This document shows positions 27,901 to 42,900 of a stretch of 64,000 nt of DNA, one piece after another. Source of the DNA: Xanthostigma xanthostigma (lineage: Eukaryota > Arthropoda > Insecta > Raphidioptera > Raphidiidae); NCBI GenBank assembly GCA_963575645.1, contig OY754466.1, positions 8,906,001-8,970,000 on the forward strand. Direction: 5' to 3'. Every line of letters starts with the position of its first letter. The first letter of the stretch is position 1. The notes under the pieces are model-generated. The model worked only from the letters and a program-made list of their open reading frames with translations, was not told where the DNA came from and searched no databases. A program made the position numbers and the translations under genes.

Positions 27901-30900
27901 TTGTCACGTGGGCGACTTGAACAAACGCCCACAAACCAACCTGGCGTCATTCTGCTCAGAGTCAGACAACACACACGTTTTGCTCTGTGTTTATATTTGA
28001 ACTGTAACTGCGCGCGCACCAGATTTATTCACAAAACTAGCTTGGAAAGACGTCTCGTATGAAGCGAGCACATAACAGCAAACAAGAAAATAAATACCAG
28101 CGCTAGAAAACTAGTAGGCAAATATATAGCCAGGAATCTAGCAGCGTTACTAGCTTCGTGTGCAGCGGCCCTAAAGCTTACGCGTAGTTAGTTTTGATCT
28201 TTTCTTGCCGATACAAATATATGTTCAGCTTTTTAAGGAGTGTCGTAAAAATTATTTCAAGAATTTAGCGCTGATTGAACGATTTATGTAGTGAGTAGTC
28301 TGTTTTAACGATGCTTAGACAAACACATTATTAACACCAAACATCAACACATCTAAAGCATTCCAATAATATTTCTGATCGGTGATTAGTAAAATACACA
28401 TCGACGATTAAATATTGATGCGATGTTGTTTTAGTAAAAATAGGTCGTTCCTAATTTGTTATTACTGAAAACATTATTGCGATGAGGTACCGAACTTAAC
28501 CGCGCTCAAATTGAATCGCTTAATAGTTTATCAGCTATGGATTGAATCAAGTTGGAGTTGGAGTTTCGGCCAATGGCGTAGTGGGTAAAGTGGGGCAGTG
28601 CTTTAGGGCCCCAAAACTCAGTATGTTATACCTAATAACTCCAGGATTTGTGAACCGATTTTATTTATTCTTTTTTTATTTGAATAGGGCATATAAATCA
28701 TATAAATCTCATTTAAATAAATCTCACTTAAATCGGTTCAGCGTTTTTTTTTTTTTTTTGGTTAAGTTATAAATAGCATAATAAGGAAGAATAAGGAAGA
28801 AAGTAATTAACACTTCATCAGGCGATCTACAAACATTAATACTAATGAATCTCACAAATAAATACAAAATTATTGCAATAATTTTGTATTTATTTGTAAT
28901 AAATTTTGTATTTAAAATAAAAATTTCGTCTTGATAGTTTTCTATGATCCTTCTTCCTCTAAAAACAACAACTTACTATATCATCATCCAGGATCTCACA
29001 CACTTAAATATAAAAATTCTTTTAAAAAAATTTAACCTTCTTCAAAAAGAGGCACTAAAAATCGAAAAATCTTGCAGTTGGCGCCAATTTAACGAAAGTA
29101 CATAGGTACCTACCGCGAAGTCTGTAACTAGGAGACCCTATGCTTGCTGCAGTGTTTTGAGATGGACCGTTTTCTGGCGCACGCGAGATGTTGCTGTTAT
29201 CACTACCTGGGAAAACTTTGGTTCTTTCCACTTGTTTTTGCCATAGTTACACCAAAGTTACCAGACACTACATATACATGTAAGCCATGTGCGTGTCTGC
29301 GTAACCCAGTAGCTGACGCCATATTGGTTCATGCGACAGATATCTGTCCACCGCTACGCTCGAGCGGGTGCCCTGATTACAGAGTTCATGGTACCTTATA
29401 GATAGATAGATAGTTTATTTATCATAGCGTCAAAACACAGTTAGAATATAAGTCACAATATACAAAATGCAAGAATTAGAACATAGAAAATAAAAATAGT
29501 AAGAAAGTGCCAACTTATAAGGTATAAAAATCGTCTAGTGAATAGAAACATTGCTCAATTAATTTTTTTTTTAAATACGCTTGAAGCTATTAAAGTCGTT
29601 GATGCGTTGAATTGATTCAGGCAATTTATTATAAATAGCACTGCCAGCACACACAGGACTTTTTTTTATAAAAACTGAGCCGGTAATTGCCTAGATAAAC
29701 ATTATTGTTTTGGCGCGTGTTATACTCATGTACTTCATTTTTATGAGTGAAGAAAGCGATGTTCTGTTTTACATATTTAGCCATACATAAAAATTGTTGC
29801 CGACGTCAAAAACTTTTATACTTTTCGAATTTTAGTGTTTTTTTTTTGACGAAAATTCAATTTTTTAAAGATGTTTTTTTTTTTAACTTTGCGAATAGTT
29901 TGGCCAATCCTGTACGCTCGTGTCAGCTGTGGCGCTCGCTCCAGCGTGCAGTGGTAGTCTCTTTAGAGTGGGCGTTGATTGGGTTCACTGTTCCAGTGTT
30001 GTCGCTCTGCCCCGCTGTCTATGTACACCGGCCTGCAACAAACCGTCTCTGTAGTCAAATTGTTCGCGATGACAGTTTAGCAACTTTACAAAAACATACT
30101 TACGATTTATTTTCGGTTTCGGTGAACAGTTTTGACGGAATATTATTTCAAACACACTAGCGTTACAGCCCAGTCTAAAAGTAACAACACTCAACTGTTT
30201 TTAACAGTGACATTCAAATGTTATCAACAGGGATGACAGTTGAATGACGACTGCCGATAACATTCAAATGTTTTTAAAACAGTTGCAATCGTTTTCGAGG
30301 AACGCCGATTTATTTTAAACTGTGTGATTAAACAGTGGAGATTTTAATTAATTAGTTTGAATTTTAAAATGTGAGTGGAAGTGTCTGAGTTCGTTGATTG
30401 AATAAGTTTAATGTAAAAGAAATGTGTTGTGATTTTAACGCGCGATAAGAAAGAGTGATAGCTAATAACAATTGAAATAAAGAACATTTATTGAATGGTT
30501 GTTTACATATTATGTACATTTGCCGTTGCCAAAAAAAATGTTTCTAACTTTACTATGTTTTGTTCGCAACTGCAGTCGCGTGACTGTCGGTTTTAATGAA
30601 AACCCTACCAATATAGAACTGTAAAGTCTACCCTATTTTTTTAAGTTTGGGTTTTAATCGATAAGTCATCATATTTCATCAGAATCGATCCAACCATTCT
30701 CGATTGATGTCGTTCCAAACAGAGAGAGATCAAAATTCCATATAAACGCCTTTTCTTGTAAAACAAGAGACTGTATTTTACACTACACACTACAGAAGTA
30801 TAATGGCACCGACTACCGAGATTGAACCTAAGATCTTTAGGTTACGAGTTAACTTCTATAATACCCTTATAGCGTATTTGCATTCGTTACATTTGCAGTC

Positions 30901-33900
30901 TCATGAATCAATTTTACCCTGCCGTGACAAGAGAAGTTTTACTTCAAAAAATGTTACAGGCACACGGACTTACACAGTTTGATTATTATTCGTTTTTAAT
31001 GACGTTTAAGGACAGCTAAACATGGCTAAACTAATTGTAATAATACTTGCTAAGATCTAAATTTCTTTAGTTCACTTTAAAAATGATGAAGGGTGAAGCC
31101 CACAAGGCTCTAGCCTGAGGCCTAGATTATGAGTGGCGGGTTGGTTTTCTCCCACTTGCGGTCGGAACAATTTTCGTTCCACTTGCGGCCAATCAATATG
31201 ATAAAATGCAAATAATGACAGGGGTGATCTCACTTGCGGCCAAGAAAATAACTTTATAAATCGGCAATTCCAAATTTCCTACGCTGAAAGAATAAGTCAT
31301 AAACAATTTCGAATGCAATCTAACAAATTTTTCCAAACATCAAATTAATACGGCACAACTAATTTTAATTCTTATTACTAAATCCAATATTTGTCTTCAT
31401 TTTTTATTTAATTCAACATTGTTGATGCGATGGTGTTTTTGTTGCGCAGCGAAAATCGAAAAGGGTATGGGGGAGTTCCTTACAAAACGATTACGGGGTG
31501 CTGTATTTTAAATTATCAAATTTTTTTTGACCGCAAGTGGGGTCACTCCTAACATTATTTTCTTTTAATAATATCGATTGACCGCAAGTGGGACGACCGC
31601 AAGTGAAACTATTTCGGCGGGTTGATCACCTATGTGAATAAAATAGGTTGACAAAAGTCGAAAGAGTCCGCCAAAGATTCTGACCTCGGGGACCACTACA
31701 GGATGTAGGTGCCATGATAGATAATAAAATATACACTAGCGCATCTATCTCGGCGGTAGATGACGTGTTTAAAATAAACCCAGGTTTTGTGCAGAATGCA
31801 CTTTTGAAAACAAAATGCGTACACTTTTAAACAATTGCAAATAGAAGAAAACATCACGATCTTCTGAATCATTGCTGTTATTCTTTTGTTTGACTAGCGT
31901 TCGATTGAAATTCTTATCTGGAAACGTCACAATGACTGCAACAGATCGATCTAGTTGGTTTTGTTGGTATGGTAGCTTTGGAAATCATTAATGCATTGTA
32001 CAGAAAATCGTTCTACTCCAGAACAGTTTTGCACCCGGGTGAAACCGGGACGGAACGCTAGTTATCTAAATATATATAAAAGGAAACCATGACTGACTGA
32101 CTGACTGATCTATCAACGCACAGCTCAAACCACTGGACGGATTGGACTGAAATTTGGCATACAGATAGATATTATGACGTAGGTATCCGCTAAGAACGGA
32201 TTTTTGAAAATGCAACTCCTAAAAGGGTGTAACAGGGGTTAAAAATTTGCTTGGAGAAATCATATAAGAATACAAGTATCAATTAGAAAATGCACAGGAT
32301 TACTCAACAAATAAACACGCTTTTTTCAAAAACAACCCCTTCAGAGGGTGAAAAGAGATAAATAGTCTAAAAATCAATATGGGTGTTATTTTCAAGGTTT
32401 GTCAAGACGTAGGTTACGTGAATTTCATCAATTTTTTAGTTTATTAAGGGGGTCTACGTTGAGAAAGGAGTAACTATGCCAAATAATGGGAATACATCCG
32501 TGTTTCGTCTCAATCGCGTGCGAAGCCGCGGATAATGACTAGTAGTATAATATAATACATGACGAATTGATAACGTCTTTTTTTAAGTCTGTTAAAAATA
32601 CAATCATTTCAAAATACGTAATTCAATCTGCGTGAATGCAATTATCCAACATACTTGGAGATCAGGTTTTATAAACTGTATAGTGCCTGCGGAATCACTT
32701 AAAATACAGCCCCGGCCCACGATAGGTATTTTGTCGGAAATTAAAAAAATTATCAAGGATCAAAGACCTTATGTTTTTATTGTTAATTTTTTGGAAGTTG
32801 CAAATGATCAAAATTATTTAATTTAGCATCATTTTATAAAATTTTATAAAATTTGTGTATGTTCTTGAGTTAATACCTTGCTTAAATTGATTAAATACAA
32901 AATTAATACAGTGGCGGATTTACACATTTGCCAAGTTTTAAATTTTTGCCGCTCTTGCCTCTACAATTATTATTGTCAGTGCCTACATTACTGTTACAAT
33001 CAAACAATTTGGTTGAAATTGCACAAAAAATAGTTTTTGGGTATATTTCTGAGCTAATTAAAGCTTAATCATGCTCGACTATTAAGGCGGGGTAATCATT
33101 AATGTATGCTACTTACACAATAATTTACATTCGGCTAAAAAAAAAAAAAAAATTCGGACCCCAAAGTTACCGCCCTAGGCTCAAGCCTATACTCAACCTG
33201 CTGATAAATCCACCACTAGTAGAATACAACTGCATTTTTGTCCGTTTCTATTCTGAGTGGGTCGCTGCCCTCTTGAAATTTCATCTAATTTACAATTTAG
33301 CGTGGGTTTTAGAACGATCGCAATTGTATAATAATGCTATTATTTATATGACGTTTCTTCGACTCGTTCATTACAAACACCCCGCTTCCAATCGTCAATT
33401 GTATTTTCAATTTCTCACATAAAAAACTAAGTAATAAGTTTCACTTGCGGTCATGCCATTTGCGGTCGATATTATTAAAAGAAAATAATGTTAGGTGTGA
33501 GAATTTGATAATTTTTAAAACACCATCTCATCAAGAGCACCCCGTAATCGTAATCGATTTATAAAGTTATTTTGTTAACCGCAAGTGAGATCACCCCTAA
33601 TACTATTTGCATTTAAACATATGACCGCAAGTGGGACATAAATTGTTCCGACAGCAAATGGCACGACCGCTAAAAAAATAATCCCAATTTTTCAGCCTCT
33701 CAACACCTGTAAATATTGTTTAATTCAATAAATTAATATTAGAGTGACCTGTGCGAATTATTCGCACTAAATAAGTATAATAATTATCACTTTACAAAAT
33801 TATTTTTTAAATATGATTGCAGGTATAATTCAATTCGTTTCTGATTTTGCACACTGCTTATAATGTTCTTCTTTTTGTTGTATTACAATATGAAGCTCAG

Positions 33901-36900
33901 ATAACAGATCGAATAAATATTTTACTAAAATTGTCATATAGAGGCGCAAGTAGCAAAAGCGTTGAGCTAAGCCGTCAGATGGCATCATGCAGCATTGCTG
34001 TGACGTTGTTCTGCGTTGCTTGCAGTTTCAAAATTAAAGCCGTCAGATGGCAGACGTTGTTCAGCGTTGCTGTTAATTAATTAATTTACAAAAACAAAAG
34101 CAATAATAAATTTTTTAGTTGTCGATGTCAGTAGAGCAAGCAATTATCAGTAAAATGATATATAATTTATGTGGAGAAATTGTGTGGTTTTTTCTAAAAA
34201 GGGAGGCAAACATCTTAACCTTAACGTATTAATATATATGCGATACTTATATTCATGACTTATTTAATCCGCTATTATTCTATAAAATAAAATATTTTTA
34301 ACAAAAAAATTGAACCGACTTCACACTAAAAAGTAAAAAATAATTGCGTATTGAAATGTTTTGGAGTCGGTGTCAGCCAAAATGAAATCTATTCCGAGAA
34401 CTACACCGACTCCAAAACATTTCAATACGCAATTATTTTTTACTTTTTAGTGTGAAGTCGGTTCAATTTTTTTGTTAAAAATATTTTATTTTTCTCTTTT
34501 TAGTGTTAATCTAACACTAAAAATCGGTGAATATACATAAAAATAATTATGCGTTTCTTTGAAATTTGAGAGTTTCCCTCGATTTCTCCGGATTCCACCA
34601 TCAGATCCTGACTTGGTTCCGATGGGACCACCTCTGAGGTGCACTCTTTCGAATAAAAAAAAAATTGAAAATCGGTCCATAATTGACGGAGAAATCGGTG
34701 AACATACATAAAAAAATAAATAAAAAAAAAATATACAGACGAACATAGAACCTCCTCCTTTTTGTTGAAGTCGGTTAAAAAAGAAGTCGTCCGATGTAGC
34801 ATAGTCCATGTTTAATAGGTAATCTATAAATTCGGGCGAAGCCGGACGGAGCCGCTAGTATACTATTGAAAGTAATAAAGTATATCGATCGCATTTTCAA
34901 TCTGTTACATACTAAAAATAACAAATTGAAAATATGAATATTGGGTTCAGATAATCCCGCAGCTAAGTATAAACCCTAATAAAATTTGAGAAAAAAATGC
35001 GTTTATTATAACTATTGAAAAAAATCTTGTTCGAATTTTCCGGTCCGATATGCATTCCGTTTAGCTGAAGTGTAAATAAACCCCGAAATGAATTTTACCG
35101 TAAAACACAGGAGATAAGAGGTTATTTTTATAAGTTTTTTTTTCTCTAACCGTCGCGTCATAACTTTTAAACAACTGCATCAGAAAGCACTTGGACTACA
35201 ACCACCGTTAATATTTTTAAAATGTTTTAACACAACTATTTTTATTACCGACATACATGTTCACTTTATTATATTTTCTTGCATTTTTTTATCGTTCCTT
35301 CTTCAGCTTCTATACTCCAGAGTCCAGTATACCATATAGTATGCTTCTAACCCCTCATTTCCGGTACGCGTTAGATGTAATTGCTGTAACAATATTTACA
35401 CCATATGCTTTTATTCTATACTGAGCATTGGATTAAAATCGCAATCGAACCATTAGGGTGCAAACATATACTTCTGTCTTTTTTTACGCCGTAAGCACTG
35501 GCGTATCCAGGAGAGCAAAACAAGCACGGGGGGAACCAGGCTTAAGAAATTTCTAATTTGCCCCCTCCTGGGCCAAAAGCTGGGTACGCCCATGTAAACG
35601 TCATAGAAAAAGACAGAGTTTTTGAAACAGAGATACTTTATTCTGATTGAATGCAAGTACATCAACCAATCCTATCATCGGAGAAATCAGGGAATTACAT
35701 CGAAGAAAGAGACGCAGATATATTTTCGATACGCTTTGTTGCGTTCACTCACCGCGCATTGAGTAGATAGACAATGATTCATATAGTAAATTAATAGATA
35801 TATGATTTACACCGAAAACATTAGATCTGCCGTTCGTCATAAATAAGGAATTGGGGGACATCATTAGCTCGTCTCTTGTTATTGTTTCAATTAACTAATA
35901 ATTGATAATTTCCTTAATTGATAAATAATCTCTTGTCACTCGGGTTTGAAAATAAGCGGGGTATACAGAGTGATTATTTTCTATTAACAGGGTGTAGAAA
36001 TCAAATAGACTAACAAATATTTCAAGTAACTTTTTTATCAAAATTAAAAAATAAGAGAGAAACAGCCTTTCAAAGTTTTATTTAATTTTGAGGTCGGTCC
36101 TCGCGTTATTTTATGTCACTATGGAAATATGTTATGTCATTATCTTTTTTTTTTTAGAAAAAGTAGTAGAAATTTTTATTTACAATTTTATATTTACAAC
36201 TATTTACATTTGCTCAGTGTATATTTACAAAATTTTCCAACTGATTTTGTGTTGTGTTTAATTATTAATTACAAAAATGATTGTTTTGATTTTAATTATA
36301 ATGCTGTAAAAAAAAGCGGAGAAAAAAAAAAACAGTACTTGATAATATTTGCTGTTATGTCATTATCAAGTATCTTGGTGCCTATTTGAAACCGACGTGT
36401 TTTCTGGGGACAATTTCGAACAATTTCTGTGAATAATAATAATTCGTTTAACGTCCGTTTCTCGACTTTATGTCATAACAGACGCCATTCGCGCCATTAC
36501 TATTTTCCATCTATCACACTTCCCGTTATTTTCTACATTTTTAAACTTCCACTTAATTAATAGCAATGGGCGAATGAAGGGATTTTAGGACATTAGGATA
36601 CGGTAGGCAAATTTTGGGCATATAGGAGTTTGACAGGTAATCGACCATGGCCTTGATTTAGGAACCATCTCGATATTTATCTGGAATTATTGAGGGAAAA
36701 CATGGAATCCCTCAACAAGTTGGCCGGTACAGGAATTACCGTTTCTCGGCAAGAGACAGCAGGAAAAAGTCCCACCCACATCTGTCCCCGCCGGGATTTG
36801 AACCCGGCACCTCTTGAATGCGAGTCTAGTGCTCTCACCACTACGCCACCCCGCTCGGTAATTTCTGTGAATGCTTGATATAATGACTCCGATGCGTGTT

Positions 36901-39900
36901 TATCTCAAATGTTGATTTGCATTAAATTCCGATGTTCATTTTTATTTACGAGTAATAAACGTATATATGAAATATTCAATTGAATGTAATAAATAAAACA
37001 GATGAAAATCGTATACGCGCATATCAAGACTGTCACGTGATATGGATATCACACACGTGTTTTGTTTTGTGGGTGTGTTCGGCAGTTGAACAATCGACGT
37101 ATTATGTTCGTTATCGTTGTGATTTAAAAAAATAACTTGTCAGAAAAAATGAAATATCGGTGATTGAACTTTGTGTCCAACAGATAAAAAGACTCACCTT
37201 TAGACCTTAAAATTGAGAAATCTAAATTCGTTGGATATTTTTTTTCTTTAACGCGGGAGAATTTTATTAGCTAGTATCAGAGGCGGTGCGCGAAGCATAT
37301 AGACGAAGTTAGCCACTATTCAAATATCCCGCTTTAAAGGTGCCGATTTCTCGGCAAAAACTATCCGACAGGTAAACGGCGAGGGGACGTTAAGAATGAG
37401 TTAAACTTCGACGTTTTAAACTTAATCGGACGAATCTGGGTACCCTAGCCGACTTCTGTGTTCGCCTCGCCATGAGCTGGGATAATCCATGATTCCCATA
37501 TTACTATATGAATGATTGTCTATCTACTCAATGTGCGGTGAGTAAACGCAACAAAGCGTATCGAAAATATATCTGCGTCTCTTTCTTCGATGTAATTTCC
37601 TGATTTCTCCGATGGTAGGATTGGTTGATGTACTTGCATTCAATCTGAATAAAGTATCTCTGTTTCAAAAACTTTGTCTTTTTCTATGACGTTAACATGG
37701 GCGTACCCAGCTTTTGGACCAGGAGGGAGCAAATTAGAAATTTCTTAAGCCGGGTCCCCCGTGCTTGTTTTGCCCTCCTGGATACGCCAGTGCTTACGGT
37801 GTAAAAAAAGACAGAAGTATATGTTTGCACCCAAATGGTTCGATTGCGATTTTATTCCATAGAATAAAAGTATATGATGATTCCACACCCGACAGTTTTT
37901 TGTTTTTACTTTCACAGTCCGTAAAAAAAGTGCGAATGTGCTGATACTTGAAAATTAATTTGTTTTCCATTCAGTAATTTCATGAAGAAATAACTCCAAC
38001 GCGAATTGTAATTAAAATTCCGCTAAGTAATTAATTTCATCAATCGACATGGCGAGCACATCTGGTCGATCCAGGCGTCGACGCAACTTTGCGTCTTTAC
38101 GATCTCACGTGGGCGTTTGAACACAAAGTAAATAAATATTGTAAATGCATATAAAATGCAAAACTATGCATATAGGTGTCTGTATGCTTTATTATTATGT
38201 TGGTACCTCTGTAAATAATGTAGTTGGTCTGTGATTCATCGCGACATGCCGCGTAAAGCCTGATTACACTACCGAAAAATGAAAAAGGAAAACTTTTGAC
38301 GTGATAACGTCTTATAAATTGATGAAACACCAATCTTATAAATTGATGAAACACTGGCTGCATGTACGAAAAAGTGTCACGTTCCGCCTGATCCTGTGCG
38401 TGCAAGTGAGAGCGCAGTATAAGCGATAGAGAAGCACGATCGGCCCAAGTTTAACAGCTACAAAAAATTATTTATTAAAGATCACAAGACACAAACTTCC
38501 AATTAACTGCCACAGTTCGCTCGTATATATACTTACAGGGAGTGAAAAATCCACACCACCCGACCGTCCGTTTATTAAAACTGCGTGTATTTTGAAAACG
38601 GTTCATTATATTTAAAAACCGTTTCTACAGTTGATTAGAACTCTAATTTTACTATTTAAATATGTAAAAATAAATGTTTGGAAACGTATACGTATAATAT
38701 GAAAAATAAAAAAAGTTATTTTTCAACACTTTACGAGTATGGTTCAATGTTTCTTTATGACGTTATCACGTAAAACTATTGTCCGTAAACCGACTTTAAG
38801 ACAACCAATTTTTTTATAAAAAAATGGACGCTCCTTCAGAAATCACACCCTTTACCCCTTTCCATATCTACGCCTTTGCACCAAAATATGTTTATGTGTA
38901 TATCAAAATATATGTAGAAGAATACCCGAGTGTGAAGCGGATTTCGGCAGTGTAAATTTGGCTTATAAAATAGACGCGTTCATTTATTTCATATTTGCAC
39001 AATATATTCACGGTTGGCTAACAGGTTTATTTTCAAATACAGAAATTCAACACCATCAATATTAGGTGTCAGTACCCGGCTTTTTACCCGACTGCCCAGA
39101 AGGAGGGTGATGTTTTTTTTTCATTCGTTTGAGCAAATCAATACAATAAGACGAATATAATGCACATTGAAATAACAAATATATGTCTACTAGCGGTCCC
39201 GCCCGGTTTCACCCGGATGCAAAAGAACGAATGGGGGGGGAGGGACGTTCATCTTAGTTTACCGAGATGAATGTTGTGTCCAAATTTCATGATGATCGGA
39301 GTTACCGTTTAAAAGTTTTTGTCGGACGGACAAATTTGGAGTTACATTTTGCAACATTTTTTATTATCGTAGCGTGATATTATATAGCCTATAGCCTTCC
39401 CCGATAAATGGGCTATCCATATTTTTTTTTTCAATTTGAACCAGTAGTTCTTGAAATTAGCGCGTTCAACCAAACAAAGAAACAAACATACTCTTCAGCT
39501 TTATATATTAGTAGGTAAAGATTATTTTTACAGTTCTTTGTCCGTAGAGATATACATAAGTAACTAGAGTACACTAGTGCGCATGCTTGCCATAAGTGAA
39601 AGTGTCCTCAGTTAAGAGAGAGAACGTTGCAGAAATTTGATTACTCAAATCAGCATTGTTTTACATCATTAGTTACCATAGAGATAAGAGACTGTTCTCT
39701 CTCTTAATTGCAGACACTTTCAATGCTCTCTCTACGAAGGCATATTTTTTTAATTCTTATTCATTCAAGATAAGAATAGAATGGACCATGAATGAAGATG
39801 CTGTTTAAAAATCAAAATTATGACATGTGGGACGATCCCATTTTTGGAAGTCGATAATCATAAAAAAATCACGTTTGAAACGTGTCAAAAGCATTGTTGT

Positions 39901-42900
39901 CATAAAAACGGTCATTTGTTAATCGGATATCAATAATAACGTTTCGCGCTGAATCGACTGTGCGTGTAATTGGTTCTCGTCTACGTCACTAGACACTAAA
40001 ACATTCGACTAACGATAAGTGCCGTCCGTCTATTGTTTGTGACCGGTAAATTTAAATGATACATAATGCACACATTAAGTACATATATATTGTTATAATT
40101 TATTAATGCTTTTTTTATTTGCCAGTGACCTTGTTAATTTCCGAAATGAAAATGTAATAATTCGACAAATGAAAGTTCGCTGCGATGACAAACTGTTCGA
40201 TTACACCACTGTGAATTACTTAATTGTTATGAATGCATTTTTTGTATGCTAAAACAATTATGCATATTGTGATTAATTAACATTTTTTTATGTGGTTTGT
40301 TTTTTAAAAAAAAATTGACTGTTGCAATATGTTTTTTGTTTTTAAACAAAATAAAAGAGTTACATTGTAATCGGTTTTTAAGTCGGTTGATTAACTAAAA
40401 AAAATGTAGTGTGTTTATATTGTGATAAAAGAGTTTAATTGTATAAACTATGTTAATTACTTACTGCGAAAATGAAAATATGACTATTAATGAAAATGAA
40501 GAAAATTGCATCAAATTGGATTTGTCTGAAGCTGAAAAATTTTACCAGGAGCTTATGTTAGCATTGGAAATCGAAGAAGAGGTAGTTAATACTTAATAGT
40601 TTATATTTTAATCACGACTACCTATGTGACATTATGTTTAAAATGAGCGCCATCGAGCTTTAAGGAGGTTGATGCGTTACAGTCCCAATCAAAAGTATGT
40701 CGAATTCTAAATGGGAACGTGTCCATAATAAATTTTTACAAAAGGTTATAAGTCGATGATACCAATAAAATATTGTCATAAAGGCAAAAATAAAAAATTT
40801 TCTTTAATATTAATTATTTCAGTATTTTACTTAATGGACTAACTTTTGAATTTTTTGTACAAAGTTAGCTTAGAAAAAATAAATTTATGTAAATATCTGT
40901 ATTTTACATATTTTTTGCAGTAAATAATTAAAAAAAGAAATTAGAGGTAATAAAAATTAAAATTAAATCAATCCTAATTAAATTGGAAAAAATATTAAAA
41001 TACGCGTAAGACATCGATGCTTTACATAGTTAGTTTTCGGAACTGCTGACATTATTTGGTTATTTGCAAAAAATTAAAATGTACCGTTTGCATGCTAGGT
41101 TGACATATTTTCCATAAGACTACATGTAAAAGTTTTTTTTAATTTTTAACTTTATAAATCTCCTAATGATTTTGGATTTTTTACAGAAAATGTTGTCATA
41201 AAAAAATCTATTAAAAAAACTTTATTTCAAATTTTTTTCATTATCTTCGTAAAACGGCTCAACCTCCTTAAGTCACACGAGTGATAATATCATTTCGCCC
41301 GAGATTTATGCGATATTTTTGCACTTACCCCCTCTAAAATAGCTGGTTTTCATTTCATTTTCAATATATTTTAAGAATTTTTGACATTTCACTTTTGAGC
41401 AAACTTTACTTGTAACAAAATTTAATTTACTATGGAATTGATATAGCGCGGCTTATTTTGTTTTTCATTACAGCACTAGTGCATCACGGAGCACTTCACA
41501 TGCTTGTAGAGATTAGTGCGAAACATATTTTGTATGCATTGCTAATTTTATAGATTTTCTGCAAATTTTTTGAAAACCGTTATTATTTAAAAAGTAGCGC
41601 ACTTATACTAGCTCCTCTGGTGAGAAAAGTTTTCAACATTGTACTTTTCACTAGAGCTGTAACAAACCGTATGTATTCGTTACTGAGTAACGGGTACATC
41701 GTCTGACTCGAAGTAACGAATCGTTACTTACAAATTCATTTCGTTACTCGCATCTGTCGTATCGAACTGACATGGAGTCAGTTCGACTCGTTTGATGCGG
41801 TTATACGTTATACGAACGAAGTCATACCGTATCACGATGCGACGCGCCTCGATGGTATGGGTACATGCTTGATGCCAGAGAACATACACTTCTTGATGCT
41901 GTTATACACGATTATATTTCGTATGAAAAGTAACGAGTAAGGTAACGATACGAAAGTAACGGGTACTGATTCTTTAAGTAACGAATACATACGGGTACGC
42001 AATTTCTCGTTACTTTTACAGCTCTACTTTTTACACAGATACTAGCGGCCCTGTACGTGCTTCGCTACGTATAAAGTGAAATAATAAAGCAATTTAATTG
42101 GAACATCTATCTATCTATCTATCTATCTATTTTATTAATTGCTAGCTATTTTAAAATATACATGGGCGTATATGTGTGTATGTCGAGCAGTCCGGCTGCG
42201 CCGTCGTGCCGAGCAGTTTTAAACGATATTCAGTTTTTTTACATCCTCGATCTAGATAATATATGGTTGTTAAGTTCGTTGCGCCATCTATTGAATATTC
42301 ACTCAATCCAGTCAACAGGTATTGCCATCTTATATGGTTGTTAAGTTCGTTGCGCCATCTATTGAATATTCACTCAATCCAGTCAACAGATCTTATATGG
42401 TTGTTAAGTTCGTTGCGCCATCTATTGAATATTCACTCAATCCAGTCAACAGGTTCGCCATCTTATATGGTTGTATTATGACTGTCAAGGAATAGACAAA
42501 TAATTTGCAATAAAATAATATTGCGACTATAAATTGAAATGTAAGCTATCCTATCTTTCAAGTTGGGTCGAATTGCACACGGTGTGCAAATCAAATTTAA
42601 AATCGGTTCAGTAGTTTAGGAGTTCATCGCGGACAAACATGTGACACGTAATTTTTATATATTAAAATGATACTGTTTTCATATGGCCTACGCTACAAAA
42701 AACCTATAATATGCAACCTATTTTAATGTGACATTCACGGTGAATATTTCGTTTCAGAATCTGCGTCTGTTCCAAAAATCACTCGATGACGTTGCGTCGC
42801 GGCTGGCCGGCGTCGAGGCGGCTCGAGCTTCCTGGATCCAACCGAACGATGCGACCGATGCGCGCGACCAGTTGCAGCAGCTGCAACGGTGCGGCGAAAG

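Noticed and set aside
29747..30160. A 137-codon protein gene
   Set aside because: Low-complexity start, no domain, no splice context, and nothing similar on the flanks.
38061..38130. Another alternative first Dys exon (ATG at 38061, product [12 protein letters not shown])
   Set aside because: The only phase-0 donor is a poor CAC|GTGGGC, the frame stops at once, and composition is not like the Dys rod.
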